Below, one piece after another: positions 8,556-17,653 of a DNA stretch of 64,000 nucleotides. Source of the DNA: Granulosicoccus sp964449565 (GTDB lineage: Bacteria; Pseudomonadota; Gammaproteobacteria; Granulosicoccales; Granulosicoccaceae); contig CAYUZB010000007.1 in assembly GCA_964449565.1 (NCBI GenBank), positions 1 to 64,000 on the forward strand, given 5' to 3'. Each line of letters opens with the position of its first letter. Position 1 is the first letter of the stretch. The notes under the pieces are model-generated. The model did no database searches, was not told the DNA's origin, and worked only from the letters and a program-made list of their open reading frames with translations. The position numbers were made by a program, and so were the translations under genes.

Positions 8556-9212
8556 TTAGTTGAAAATCATGCGATTGGCTGTGAGCTCAACTTCAACACG
8601 TCGGTTTTGCTGACGACCTTCCGGTTTGAAGTTATTGGCAGCAGGCTCTGATTCACCGCGACCGGAAACGGTCATTTTCGCATCAGGGTATTCTACCGCA
8701 AGCAAGTCCGCTACTGTCTGAGCACGTCGCTCTGACAGAGCCTGGTTGTATTCTTCTGAGCCACGGCTGTCAGTGTGTCCAGTTACGTTGATTTCAGTAA
8801 CGCCTTTGAACTCGGATACTGCTTCAATCATTGACTGCATGGCAGACAGTCCAGCGGCATTCAGCTCAGAGGAATTGGTATCAAACAAAGCGAGTTCGCT
8901 GAAATCGCGAGTGTCGATTTTTGCTTTGGTAGGCTCAGGAGGCTTCGGTGCTTCAACGACTTCAGCAGGCGCTTCTGCTACTTCAGCTTCTGGTTCACGA
9001 CCTTCGCAAGCATCACTAGAGTTATCTTCGTCAAAAAACGAGCCAGAGCGAAAGCATCCGCCCAGTCCAGTTTTAAGAGCATTACCATCTGAAGTGATAT
9101 AGCTACTGCCTGGGTCTTCGACTTCGCCGTCGACTGAGACTTGATGGGCGGTCGCGTTGAATGACGCAAGTGTCAGGCATGCGCCGATGGATAAAGCAAG
9201 ACGTGTATTCAT
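8556..9212 (-). CDS. OmpA-domain envelope protein (paralogue 1)
   Basis: Secreted envelope protein of 218 residues. I start it at MNTRLALS (9212) because GGAG lies six bases upstream; an in-frame ATG 12 bases earlier overlaps that site. A signal peptide ends at NATA before HQVSVDG. The N-terminal part holds two Cys (GGCFRSG and DACEG) that may form a disulfide; a Glu/Ala/Pro-rich linker follows (about residues 75-95); the C-terminal OmpA domain binds peptidoglycan, with 'NVTGHTDSRGSEEYNQALSERRA' and 'GRQQNRRVEVEL'. The next gene upstream has the same architecture, so the two are tandem paralogues. Terminated by a strong hairpin downstream. Confidence 0.88.
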   Translation of the reverse strand: MNTRLALSIGACLTLASFNATAHQVSVDGEVEDPGSSYITSDGNALKTGLGGCFRSGSFFDEDNSSDACEGREPEAEVAEAPAEVVEAPKPPEPTKAKIDTRDFSELALFDTNSSELNAAGLSAMQSMIEAVSEFKGVTEINVTGHTDSRGSEEYNQALSERRAQTVADLLAVEYPDAKMTVSGRGESEPAANNFKPEGRQQNRRVEVELTANRMIFN

Positions 9213-9294
9213 AATATTCTCCATTGCAGAATGGGTAAGACGGATGATTGTGGTTAAACAGTAAATTTAATTATTCAGTGAACTACTCGTTGAA

Positions 9295-9948
9295 TTACTC
9301 GGTGATACTTTTCGCTTTTACTTCAATTTCAACTCGGCGGTTCAATTGACGACCTTCGGGTGTCGAATTGGTCGCAACCGGGGTTTCTTCGCCCAGACCG
9401 GAACTAGTGATGTTCACGTTGGGGTAGGCAGCTTTAAGAAATGCCTGAACCGCCGCAGCTCGTTGCTCTGACAGGCTTTGATTATAGCCAGCATCACCGG
9501 TTGAATCCGTGTGTCCGACAACCGCCATATCCGTGATTTCCTGGAATGACTCCAGTTGTACGAGTAGATCTGCCAATGCTTGTTCGCTGGCTGGGGTCAA
9601 GACAGCCGAATTGCTCTCAAACAAGGCTTCGCCACCGAGCGTGGCTGTTGTGACGATAGGCTCTTTCTTTGGTGGTTCCGGTGCTGGCGCCGGGGCCGAC
9701 TCGGGCTCAGGTTCAGCTTCCGCAGTGGGCTCTTCGATACCTTCACAGGCATTGACTTGATTTTCTTCGGACCAACTAGGCAGGCGCAAGCACTCACCAT
9801 CACCGGTGCGGAGCGCAACGCCATCAACGACAACGTAGCCGGCACCACTTGGAATTTCTATATCGCCGTCGAGCGCAACATCGTGTGCGACGGCGGCCGT
9901 ACTGCATAAAATCAAGGCTGCAGCTGCCTGTGTGATGATCTGTCTCAT
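9295..9948 (-). CDS. OmpA-domain envelope protein (paralogue 2)
   Basis: A 217-residue paralogue of the neighbouring OmpA protein. A signal peptide (cut near AVAHD) is followed by an N-terminal segment that aligns by eye with paralogue 1 ('HDVALDGDIE', 'VVVDGVALRTGDGECLR', 'VNACEG'), a long Glu/Pro/Ala linker, and a C-terminal OmpA peptidoglycan-binding domain ('VVGHTDSTGDAGYNQSLSEQRAA', 'GRQLNRRVEIEV'). The two conserved Cys of the N-terminal segment are kept in both copies, which argues for a shared fold. It lacks a lipobox, so the protein is probably periplasmic or anchored through its N-terminal segment rather than lipidated. Confidence 0.88.
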   Translation of the reverse strand: MRQIITQAAAALILCSTAAVAHDVALDGDIEIPSGAGYVVVDGVALRTGDGECLRLPSWSEENQVNACEGIEEPTAEAEPEPESAPAPAPEPPKKEPIVTTATLGGEALFESNSAVLTPASEQALADLLVQLESFQEITDMAVVGHTDSTGDAGYNQSLSEQRAAAVQAFLKAAYPNVNITSSGLGEETPVATNSTPEGRQLNRRVEIEVKAKSITE

Positions 9949-10207
9949 TGCCTAGCTCCCACTAGTTAATAACCGGTCTTCAATCGAATTGTTGTTTCTC
10001 ACCACGGTCACCCGAGCCAGAACAGCGCCGGGGCGATGGTCTTCCTTGTTGTTTTTTTGTCTTGTATAGCGGTAAACACTCGAATTGTAAACTTATTCAA
10101 GGGATTTCATGTGTGAAAAATACAACACAAAGGAGTCAATCTTCCGCCGAAACGGATAAATAGAGTGTAGGCTATCCGTCAACGCAGACCGACAAAAGGA
10201 GTTGTCA

Positions 10208-11002
10208 ATGCGATTAAATGCAGGATTTGGCCCGTTTTTCCCGGCCTGCTGTGTTATCTGTGGCCGAATTCCGGCCCCCGATCTGGACATGTGTCCCAGT
10301 TGCCTCGGCCACCTCACCTCACGGATTCAATTCGACGGCCGTAATATTTCGATACTGTGTCCTGGCTGTGGGGCGGACCATCCAGGAGGATGTGCGATAT
10401 GCGACGATAAATTGTCACAATATGCGCGAATCATCTGTCCCTATCGATATACCTTTCCGCTGAACCGAATGATTCAGGCCTTGAAATATGGTCATGATCG
10501 GGTCATGGGCAGGGTGCTTGGCGAGCTGCTGGCCTATGGGCTGCGTCAGGAGGAGAGCAGAGAGGCGAGGGGTGGATATGCTGTCTCATCCAGCGAGGGT
10601 GCTATCACGAGCCCTGGCATCAGCCCAGACATCAGCCCAGACATCAGCCCAGACATCGTCATTCCGGTTCCCTTGCATGCCAACCGCCTGGCCCAGCGCG
10701 GGTTCAATCACGCGGCTGATATCGCCCGATTCGCGGCCAGACGTCTCAACTTGCCGTGGTCCGATGAATTGGCAGAGCGTATTGAAGACACCGGGTCCCT
10801 GGCAGGTTTATCCCGCGCGGAGCGGGAACACAGAATTCGTGGTGCTTTTGCGGTCAGCGACAGGGTCGCCGATCAGCATATTGTAATCGTCGATGATGTA
10901 CTGACAACGGGTGCAACTTCCGGTGAGCTTGCTCGCGAACTTTATGACACCGGGGCAGCGACGGTCGAGCTTTGGGTCGTGGCGCGAACGCCCATCGATT
11001 GA
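10208..11002 (+). CDS. comF: ComF/GntX-family phosphoribosyltransferase-like protein
   Basis: A 264-residue protein with the ComF arrangement: an N-terminal zinc-ribbon-like region with CxxC pairs (CVIC, CPSC, CPGC, CAIC) and a C-terminal PRPP-binding domain whose loop reads 'IVIVDDVLTTGATSGE'. Homologues help DNA uptake (ComF) or gluconate use (GntX); the role here is unknown. The ATG at 10208 is chosen because AAAGGAG sits upstream; an earlier TTG overlaps that site. A 12-base unit repeated three times encodes an in-frame ISPD-ISPD-ISPD stretch before the PRPP domain. The 3' end overlaps the convergent GTPase gene by about 60 bases. Confidence 0.88.
   Translation: MRLNAGFGPFFPACCVICGRIPAPDLDMCPSCLGHLTSRIQFDGRNISILCPGCGADHPGGCAICDDKLSQYARIICPYRYTFPLNRMIQALKYGHDRVMGRVLGELLAYGLRQEESREARGGYAVSSSEGAITSPGISPDISPDISPDIVIPVPLHANRLAQRGFNHAADIARFAARRLNLPWSDELAERIEDTGSLAGLSRAEREHRIRGAFAVSDRVADQHIVIVDDVLTTGATSGELARELYDTGAATVELWVVARTPID
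10619..10654. repeat. Three tandem 12-bp units inside comF
   Basis: ATCAGCCCAGAC is repeated three times exactly, adding Ile-Ser-Pro-Asp repeats to a loop between the variable middle region and the beta strand IVIPVPLH of the PRPP-binding domain. The length is a multiple of three, so the frame is kept. Such units can vary in copy number by slippage. Confidence 0.85.
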
Positions 11003-12576
11003 GACATTTCATCGACCAGCATACGCGTGACTGCCGCTGGCAATACCGAGGCCTCATGTGTGGTGCTGGTGTTCCACAGTGCTTCGTAACTGCTGCGCAA
11101 TTGTTTGTGCTCATCGCTTAACTTCGTGAGAGCGGTGGTTACTTCGGTGTCAACGCGATCGAGAGCAATCCTGGCACCATCGTTTATTCCACGCACAACC
11201 GCCTGTGCGCGTGAAGGTTTCAACTTTTTGGCGAGAAAGGTTGGTAAAAACCAGGCAAGCCCCGCCAGCAGTGCGCTATTGATGGCAAAGCTTGTACCGA
11301 GGTAGGCGCCTGTATTGGAGCCGCCTTCGATGAAGGCGTTAACGACTCTGAAGCTGATCCAGGCAAGTGCGGCCAGTGGTAAAACTATCGCAAGAGTTGT
11401 CAGGATCTTGTAAGCGATTCTTTGCAATCGAGTACCTGGGTTGACCAGCGAACGTGCAACTGCATCATCAATATAGTGTGGAAGTTGTTGCTTCAAGCTG
11501 CTGATCGTCGGTGTCAGATGCTTGTGAGCTGCATTGACAGGAAGACCGGATTTGTCTGCGCGTTCATTGATGAATTGTTCGACGGTATTGTTCAATCGCG
11601 TCATCAGGGTGTCGTCAGCAATGTTTGTCGACAGCGATTTGCCGGGCTTGTCGACATAGGCATGGGCGAGTGGCTCAGCCTGCCACGTCATGGCCGTATG
11701 CAGAGAGTCCGCTTCACGTGGCCAACTGCCTTGCCACTGTTGCACCAGATTGTTGATGTCGGTGGTGGTCCCGAGCGAGTTTGCAAGCGTATCGGTCCGG
11801 CTTTTGATCAATTGCAGACGCTTTATGACGCCACGTGCTTCGAGTGCCTTGATCATGGAAGTCTCAGCCAGATCGCCCAGTGTCGATTCAAGCGATGCAA
11901 AGTCGTCGTCACTCGGTTTGTTAGCGCAATCGGTTCGGAATATGATCGGGTCATCAAGACCTGCGGCTATCAACTGTTGTTGAAAGTCGTCGTATTGAAC
12001 ATCGTTGCCCTTGTCCCAATGGTTCATGACAAACAGCCAGGCATGGCGACTCGCATGTTGTGTCATCAGCCGCCAACCTTGATCATCTCGATAGCGTTCC
12101 GGGCTGACGACGTAGATCACCACATCGAGGTGGGGCAGCCACAAATCGACCAGCTGACGGTGACTGGTCTCGACACTGTCAAAATCCGGCATGTCAACCC
12201 ACAGCACATTTCGATAATCGTCATTCTGGTGCAGGGAGGTGCGCATGCGTGCCATCGGGAAATCGTCCGGCAGATGGTCAACCGTTACGCCCTTGTGTAC
12301 GTATACGGTTATATCGCGGGAAGTGGGCCGCACGGCGCTGGTCGCTGCGACCTTGTCTCTCGCCAGACGATTGAGCAGGGAGCTTTTGCCAACCCCGGTA
12401 CCGCCAAAAAGGCCGGCAACCAAGGGACGCTCCGTGTTATCGAACAGGGCGCCTGGCGTATCGCTGTGGCGGGGATCTATTTGTTCAAGGGCTATTGATG
12501 GAAGCCAGCCTGAGGCGATGGCCTGCTCTGTCCATTGTTCCAGTGAGCTGGTCAGCACTTTTAGCACGTCGGTCAT
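10942..12576 (-). CDS. Dynamin-like membrane-associated GTPase (GTPase 1)
   Basis: A 544-residue GTPase. G1 is GGTGVGKSS at 58-66. G3 reads DMPDFDS at 128-134, with Asp where the usual DxxG has Gly, and G4 is NHWD in VMNHWDKG. Two strongly hydrophobic segments at about 390-410 and 420-445 (ILTTLAIVLPLAALAWISF and INSALLAGLAWFLPTFLAKK) suggest a membrane hairpin after the helical middle region, the plan of bacterial dynamin-like proteins. It is divergent from the CobT-like VWA gene (76 bases apart), and a second GTPase with the same unusual G3 lies beyond. Function unknown; membrane remodelling or a chaperone-like role is only inference. Confidence 0.78.
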   Translation of the reverse strand: MTDVLKVLTSSLEQWTEQAIASGWLPSIALEQIDPRHSDTPGALFDNTERPLVAGLFGGTGVGKSSLLNRLARDKVAATSAVRPTSRDITVYVHKGVTVDHLPDDFPMARMRTSLHQNDDYRNVLWVDMPDFDSVETSHRQLVDLWLPHLDVVIYVVSPERYRDDQGWRLMTQHASRHAWLFVMNHWDKGNDVQYDDFQQQLIAAGLDDPIIFRTDCANKPSDDDFASLESTLGDLAETSMIKALEARGVIKRLQLIKSRTDTLANSLGTTTDINNLVQQWQGSWPREADSLHTAMTWQAEPLAHAYVDKPGKSLSTNIADDTLMTRLNNTVEQFINERADKSGLPVNAAHKHLTPTISSLKQQLPHYIDDAVARSLVNPGTRLQRIAYKILTTLAIVLPLAALAWISFRVVNAFIEGGSNTGAYLGTSFAINSALLAGLAWFLPTFLAKKLKPSRAQAVVRGINDGARIALDRVDTEVTTALTKLSDEHKQLRSSYEALWNTSTTHEASVLPAAVTRMLVDEMSQSMGVRATTQSSTVAAPVS

Positions 12577-12652
12577 GTTTTTTATGCCGGATGATTAAGT
12601 GTCACGGTCAATGATTCAACAACACGGCTGAGCATACACGCATAATTCACCA

Positions 12653-14380
12653 GTGAGCGACAAAGAACTGCAATCAGAAGGCCACAAGAGCGCTCGTTTC
12701 GCCGCGTCGACAGCGGCCTGCGCGCGAAGTCTTGCTGATGATTCGCAAATGTCACTCAGCGATGTTGCACCGGATGATGCGACCCGTCGGGCCGCCTATC
12801 GTGGACAGGCTGACTCACTCGCGCTTCGATGCGCCTATCACGACGCGGCTTTGCATGCGCACAAGCGACCACAAAGTCATTTCGCCGGGATGCTTTTTGA
12901 TCTGCTCGAGCGTGAGCGTTTCGAGTCACTCGGTGCCAATGTTTACGATGGTGTCAGGCGAAACCTTGATGCGCGAGAGCCTGGTTTGTCAGGAGTAGCA
13001 GATGAGCTGAGTCTTTTGAGCCGAAGCTGGTTTCGTGGAATTGAACGAGACATTGACCTGAGCCGTTTGTCAGGCAGTGCAGCCTTGTGCGCAGAGACGC
13101 TGCCTGCGCTTCGACAGCTTCTCGATAACCAGCAAGCCTTTGCCGAATTAAGTATCAGTCTGGTTGAACGAATACTGTCGATGGATAAGGACATCAATGT
13201 CGAGCCGGGTGCCTCTGATGATGTGGATATGATGACCGACAGTGAGGCATCTGATGTCGAGGCAGATCAACCGGTTGAAGAAGCCTCTCAGGTCGACGAC
13301 GAAGAAGCATCGAGCACGCGGACCCGAGAGGATGAGCGCTTGCCCGATGCTGCGATGAGTGATTCGGTCGAGACTGATGAATTGCCAGATGCAGCTCAGG
13401 ATGAAGCACCCGGTTCGGGTGCGGATCCCGTGCTGTTGCAATCAGGGGTGGGGTCTGTATATGAAGCTTATACAACGCGTTTTGATGAGGTGGTTAACGC
13501 TGACAGTTTGGCCAGTGAAGCAGCGCTAGATCAATGGCGAGCGGATCTTGATGAATATCTGTCACGTCAGGGTCGTCTGGTCAGACGCTTGGCCGCGCGG
13601 CTGCAACGCGTGTTGTTGGCGCAACAACGAAGGCAATGGCAGTTCGATATGCCAGAGGGTATTCTGGATACTGCGCGCCTGTCTCGTCTGGTCACTGACC
13701 CCTTGATGCCATTGACCTTCAAGACTGACAAAGCGTCTCCATTCAAGGATACGACGGTCACCTTGTTGCTCGATAACTCGCGCTCGATGCTCGGACGCCC
13801 GATCATGATCGCCGCCGCCTGTGCGGATGTTCTTGGCCAAACACTCGAGCGGTGTGGTGTCAGTGTCGAGATCCTGGGCTTCACGACGGTTGCATTGCAT
13901 GGCGGTCAATCAACAGCTGTCTGGGAAGCTGCCGGGCGACCCGTGGCCCCCGGGCGGCTCAATGACTTGCGACACATCATCTACAAAAGCGCCGATATGC
14001 CTTATCGCAATGCGCGACGTAATCTGGGTTTGATGCTCGACAAGGATGTGCTGAAACAGAATATTGATGGCGAGTCTTTACTGTGGGCATACAAACGATT
14101 GCTGTGTCGGCCCGAGCAACGCAGAATCCTTATGGTCATCTCTGACGGCGCACCCGTGGATACCAGTACCTTGGCGGCGAACGATGGTGATTTTCTGGCG
14201 CAACATCTTGATTCTGTCATCGCTGATATAGAGTCGGCGCGGCAGGTCGAGCTGATCGCAATTGGTATTGGCCACGATGTCAGCCGCTTCTATCGCGAAT
14301 CGATGAGTGTCTTCGATGCCAGGCAGCTCGGCTCGGCCATGCTGACGCGGCTCGAATCCTTGTTTAGCCACGTAAGGTAG
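12653..14380 (+). CDS. cobT: CobT-like VWA-domain protein
   Basis: Strong similarity by eye to the CobT subunit of aerobic cobaltochelatase, the MIDAS-bearing partner of an AAA+ ATPase (CobS) that drives cobalt insertion by CobN. The N-terminal region (RGQADSLALRCAYHD, HAHKRP) and the C-terminal VWA domain are typical; the MIDAS motif DNSRS is at 374-378, with ISDGAPVD later. Residues about 188-255 form a very acidic linker. The GTG start is supported because the conserved N-terminal segment begins right after it. There is no cobS, cobN or other cobalamin gene in the window, and it is flanked by two GTPase genes, so a role outside cobalamin synthesis is possible. 575 residues, close to family length. 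Confidence 0.85.
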   Translation: MSDKELQSEGHKSARFAASTAACARSLADDSQMSLSDVAPDDATRRAAYRGQADSLALRCAYHDAALHAHKRPQSHFAGMLFDLLERERFESLGANVYDGVRRNLDAREPGLSGVADELSLLSRSWFRGIERDIDLSRLSGSAALCAETLPALRQLLDNQQAFAELSISLVERILSMDKDINVEPGASDDVDMMTDSEASDVEADQPVEEASQVDDEEASSTRTREDERLPDAAMSDSVETDELPDAAQDEAPGSGADPVLLQSGVGSVYEAYTTRFDEVVNADSLASEAALDQWRADLDEYLSRQGRLVRRLAARLQRVLLAQQRRQWQFDMPEGILDTARLSRLVTDPLMPLTFKTDKASPFKDTTVTLLLDNSRSMLGRPIMIAAACADVLGQTLERCGVSVEILGFTTVALHGGQSTAVWEAAGRPVAPGRLNDLRHIIYKSADMPYRNARRNLGLMLDKDVLKQNIDGESLLWAYKRLLCRPEQRRILMVISDGAPVDTSTLAANDGDFLAQHLDSVIADIESARQVELIAIGIGHDVSRFYRESMSVFDARQLGSAMLTRLESLFSHVR

Positions 14381-14428
14381 AAGTCCGATACTATAGTTTT
14401 CTCATAATCAAACCCCCGAGGAACCCCT

Positions 14429-14911
14429 ATGTTGAAACAAGGCGACAAATTGCCAGACGCCACTTTGCGTCAAATGACGTCCAATGGTCCTGTTGAGGTA
14501 TCAGTTAGCGAATATTGTCGTGGGCGTAAGGTTGTGATCTTTGCGCTACCTGGCGCGTTCACACCAACGTGCTCGGAAAAGCATGTGCCGAGTTATATCA
14601 GTAACCATGATGCGTTAAAGAAAGCCGGTGTTGATGCGATTGCCTGCATTTCCACGGGCGATCAATTCGTCATGGATGCCTGGGGTAAAACACTGGGCAC
14701 GGGTGACAAGGTCGATATGCTTGCTGATGGTAATCACGAATTTACTCGCGCAGCCGGTATGACTCTCGATCTTAGCGTTGCCGGACTTGGCGAACGCTCA
14801 TTACGCTATGCCATGGTGGTAGACGACGGTGTGGTCAGCTGGCTTGCGGTTGATGAAGATCCTCGCTCGGCAGAAGCCAGCATTGCAGAAGCTGCTCTGG
14901 CTGCTGTTTGA
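14429..14911 (+). CDS. Peroxiredoxin, Prx5/type II family
   Basis: A 160-residue thiol peroxidase that would reduce hydrogen peroxide and organic hydroperoxides in the cytoplasm. The peroxidatic Cys is C48 in PGAFTPTCS, the hallmark of the Prx5 class. Further Cys at 30 and 74 could act in resolution, or the enzyme may rely on glutathione/glutaredoxin; a glutathione reductase gene lies 3 kb away. A good ribosome binding site (GAGGAA) precedes the ATG. It follows the CobT-like gene on the same strand and ends three bases before the convergent second GTPase gene. Confidence 0.93.
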   Translation: MLKQGDKLPDATLRQMTSNGPVEVSVSEYCRGRKVVIFALPGAFTPTCSEKHVPSYISNHDALKKAGVDAIACISTGDQFVMDAWGKTLGTGDKVDMLADGNHEFTRAAGMTLDLSVAGLGERSLRYAMVVDDGVVSWLAVDEDPRSAEASIAEAALAAV

Positions 14912-14913
14912 GT

Positions 14914-16674
14914 TCAGTCGTCCATCGACTCGAGGGCTTGCAGAATAGCATCGGGTAAGTCACTGACCAGCAAGGTACTGTTATCACGGAACTCCGTCAT
15001 TGCTTGGAGTTCCGCTTTCAGTACGCCATCGAGCACACGCTTGCGGATATGTTGCTGCTGTTCCTGTTTGAGCGCTTTTTTACTCATCTCGAGATAACGA
15101 CCCAGCGCACTCTCGGTCAAGAGGCTGGTCACCGACAGCATCGCGGGGGCGAGGATAAGATCACTTGGTGCAAGGCCGCCAGATTTAACGGCAAGCGCAA
15201 CTCCTGCTGCATCCGCACTCACTCGGGCAGCCCGCAAAGCATTCAACAATCGTGGTTGATCCTGTAATTGCTCGTACAATCGCTGAGCTGTTTCTTCAAT
15301 GCGTGGTTCAAACTCCTCACGCGCCACGGCGGCTGTCTGCTGATAGTTTTGGTTAAGCTGTTTTGAGTCACTGCTAAAGCGTTTTGACAGCTTTAGCCAC
15401 CAGTGCTGTTGAGCGCCAGGCTCCTGCTGTTGTTCCAGTAAGTAGGCGTGCAAGTTCGTGACGACCTCTTTGTACATGACGCCGAGTATCTCGGCTTCCT
15501 GGTCCAGGCCTGAATTGCCCTTGTTATCCAGTCGGGACGTGACAGCCGTTTTACCAAATCCGAACAGGGTACGTGCAGGCCAGGTGACAATACTGCGGGT
15601 GCGCGCCAGTGTGGCGGCAATGCCCGGGATTTCCAACAGAGATAAAAGTTCGCCCAATGCCCGGTTGAAGGTTTCATACTTGTCCGGATTTTCCAGATAA
15701 GCAGTGACATAGGTTTGTTCTGCTGCATCCAAGGCATCATCAATGTGTATGAGCCATGTCTGACGTGCATCAAGTTCGTGTTTAAGTGGCGTCAACCAAG
15801 CCGTGCGATTTGCATCGATGAAAGCCTGGCAAGCGCTGATCTGCAGGTCCCGGTCGATAGCCTTGGTGGCCTTCTTGATCGCGGTGTTGAGTAAGGCGAG
15901 GTTCGCCTTTGGTAATGCGCGCCACCCACCATCAACAAATGGAAAGTCGACAATTGTCGGGCAGCTTTCGTTGAAAGTCGCTTCATATCGTTCCGAGAAT
16001 GCATTGATCACCGTAGCCTTGTCGCGTTCATCGAGCTTGTTGATAACAACGATCACCGGGCGGCCAAGATCTTTTATCAGTTCGAGCATGTTCCAGACGC
16101 TCTTGTCGCCATACTTGTCCTTGCTGAGCATCAAGACAAGGATGTCTGACAAAGCGATGGTTGCGAGTACTGCGCTTTGATAACCTCGCGCATCAATTGA
16201 ATCAAAGTCGGGAGAGTCCCAGACGATGCCATGAGCGATCATGCGCTTGCGACCGGTCTTGACAGCATCTAGCGAGTATTTATTCAAAGACTCGCTCGTC
16301 AAAGATTGCTGCGGCTCTCGAGTCAGTGGATTCAGTACGGTTTCTATTGCCGCGTATTCAGTTGTCGGTGCATCAGCCGCAAAACCCTGAGCATGTACAG
16401 TGAATGCCGCCAACGGGCTGATCCCCGCAAGCTCTGCATCAAGCAGAACATTGACCAGCGTGCTTTTTCCAGCCTGAGTAGGGCCGATGATGGTGACCTG
16501 CGGGCTATGTTCTGGTAAGCGTTGATTAAGCTCAAGCTTGTCCATGACCGCATCGGCGAGTCGCAAACCATTGAAGTTGTCAGTCAGCGACGTCGAGACA
16601 TCCTTGTCATGTTCAAGGATTGCTCGGTAACGTGCCAGAAGTGGTGCAACCCATTCATTCTTGCTCAAATTCAT
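14914..16674 (-). CDS. Dynamin-like GTPase (GTPase 2)
   Basis: A 586-residue GTPase. G1 is GPTQAGKS at 64-71, G3 is DSPDFDS at 153-159 (again Asp in place of the DxxG Gly, as in GTPase 1), and G4 is the canonical NKLD at 212-215. The rest is mostly helical with coiled-coil-like stretches and an amphipathic or hydrophobic patch near 500-530 (GLAPSDLILAPAMLSVTSLL) that could touch the membrane. It shares no close overall identity with GTPase 1 but the same G3 signature and the same neighbourhood. Transcribed with ubiA from the same strand (about 20 bases between them). Function unknown. Confidence 0.77.
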   Translation of the reverse strand: MNLSKNEWVAPLLARYRAILEHDKDVSTSLTDNFNGLRLADAVMDKLELNQRLPEHSPQVTIIGPTQAGKSTLVNVLLDAELAGISPLAAFTVHAQGFAADAPTTEYAAIETVLNPLTREPQQSLTSESLNKYSLDAVKTGRKRMIAHGIVWDSPDFDSIDARGYQSAVLATIALSDILVLMLSKDKYGDKSVWNMLELIKDLGRPVIVVINKLDERDKATVINAFSERYEATFNESCPTIVDFPFVDGGWRALPKANLALLNTAIKKATKAIDRDLQISACQAFIDANRTAWLTPLKHELDARQTWLIHIDDALDAAEQTYVTAYLENPDKYETFNRALGELLSLLEIPGIAATLARTRSIVTWPARTLFGFGKTAVTSRLDNKGNSGLDQEAEILGVMYKEVVTNLHAYLLEQQQEPGAQQHWWLKLSKRFSSDSKQLNQNYQQTAAVAREEFEPRIEETAQRLYEQLQDQPRLLNALRAARVSADAAGVALAVKSGGLAPSDLILAPAMLSVTSLLTESALGRYLEMSKKALKQEQQQHIRKRVLDGVLKAELQAMTEFRDNSTLLVSDLPDAILQALESMDD

Positions 16675-16696
16675 GGGAAGTGCTTACCAAAAGTTC

Positions 16697-17578
16697 TCAT
16701 GGAAAAAGCTGGTAGTCAATGACGAGTGCGATAAACACAAGCATGCCGAGGTAGTGGTTGTTCAAGAAGGCTTTGATACAAAATTCTGGTTCTCGTGTTC
16801 GCGATATCCACAACTGCCAGGCAACGAAACCCAGTGACAGGCCCAAACCCAGAAAGTAGATCCAAGCTCGCCCGGCTAGAACCCCGAGCCAGATGTGCAA
16901 GACAAGTACCAGCAGTTGTAAAACAGCCACGATCAGGAGATCGTAGCGTCCAAAGAAGATCGCCGTTGACTTGACGCCGATTTTCAGATCATCCTCTCGA
17001 TCGGCCATCGCATACAGGGTGTCATAGGCGACGGCCCACAGAACGGCTGCCGTGAACAGCACCCAGGCTTCCAGCGGCATGGCGTTTTGAATCGCCGCAT
17101 AAGCCATTGGCGTCGCAATCGCAAACGCTGCGCCTAAAATGATTTGCGGAAAATGTGTTACACGCTTGCAATAGGGGTAAATGCTCGCCAGCACGACGGC
17201 GACAAACGACATCATGATTGTCAGGCGATTTGTCATCAGAACCAGTAAAAAAGCCAGCCCCATCAATAGGCCAGCGGCCCATAGTGCGTCGGCCGGGCGT
17301 AAGGCTCCGGTCGCCAGAGGACGATTCCGGGTTCGAGCGACATGACCGTCAATTTCACGATCGGCATAATCATTGATTGCACAACCGGCAGATCGGGTAA
17401 GTACGGTGCCGAGAATAAATATCAGCAGCGTCGTGACAGGTGGAAACCCATCGGCGGCAAACCACAGCGCCAGCAATGTCGGCCATAAAAGCAGATAAAT
17501 GCCGATCGGCCGATTGAGTCGGGTCAGCGCGATGAATGCGGGAAATTTGTTTTTCGTTTCGCTGTCATACACAAGCAT
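16697..17578 (-). CDS. ubiA: 4-hydroxybenzoate polyprenyltransferase
   Basis: Integral membrane prenyltransferase of ubiquinone synthesis that attaches the polyprenyl chain to 4-hydroxybenzoate. Both Asp-rich magnesium-diphosphate motifs are present: 'NDYADREIDGHVARTRNRPL' and 'YDTLYAMADREDDLKIG', the latter followed by KSTA. Eight or so transmembrane helices are visible. I prefer the ATG at 17578 (MLVYDSETK), which has GGTGGA five bases upstream; a GTG nine bases earlier is also in frame. It lies just upstream of GTPase 2 on the same strand and is divergent from glutathione reductase. Confidence 0.94.
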   Translation of the reverse strand: MLVYDSETKNKFPAFIALTRLNRPIGIYLLLWPTLLALWFAADGFPPVTTLLIFILGTVLTRSAGCAINDYADREIDGHVARTRNRPLATGALRPADALWAAGLLMGLAFLLVLMTNRLTIMMSFVAVVLASIYPYCKRVTHFPQIILGAAFAIATPMAYAAIQNAMPLEAWVLFTAAVLWAVAYDTLYAMADREDDLKIGVKSTAIFFGRYDLLIVAVLQLLVLVLHIWLGVLAGRAWIYFLGLGLSLGFVAWQLWISRTREPEFCIKAFLNNHYLGMLVFIALVIDYQLFP

Positions 17579-17653
17579 ATCGTCCACCAGAGTGGTGTCA
17601 CAGGTTATAGTAGCCGGTTGTCACCTTACAGTTGTGTTTTCGAGGAACAATAA

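Noticed and set aside
11422..12498. Plus-strand open frame of 358 codons
   Set aside because: It lies wholly antisense to GTPase 1, which has clear G motifs; the antisense translation shows no domain, so it is a shadow frame.
12653..14380. Cobalamin biosynthesis locus
   Set aside because: The gene is CobT-like, but no other cobalamin gene is present in the window, so the pathway cannot be claimed here.
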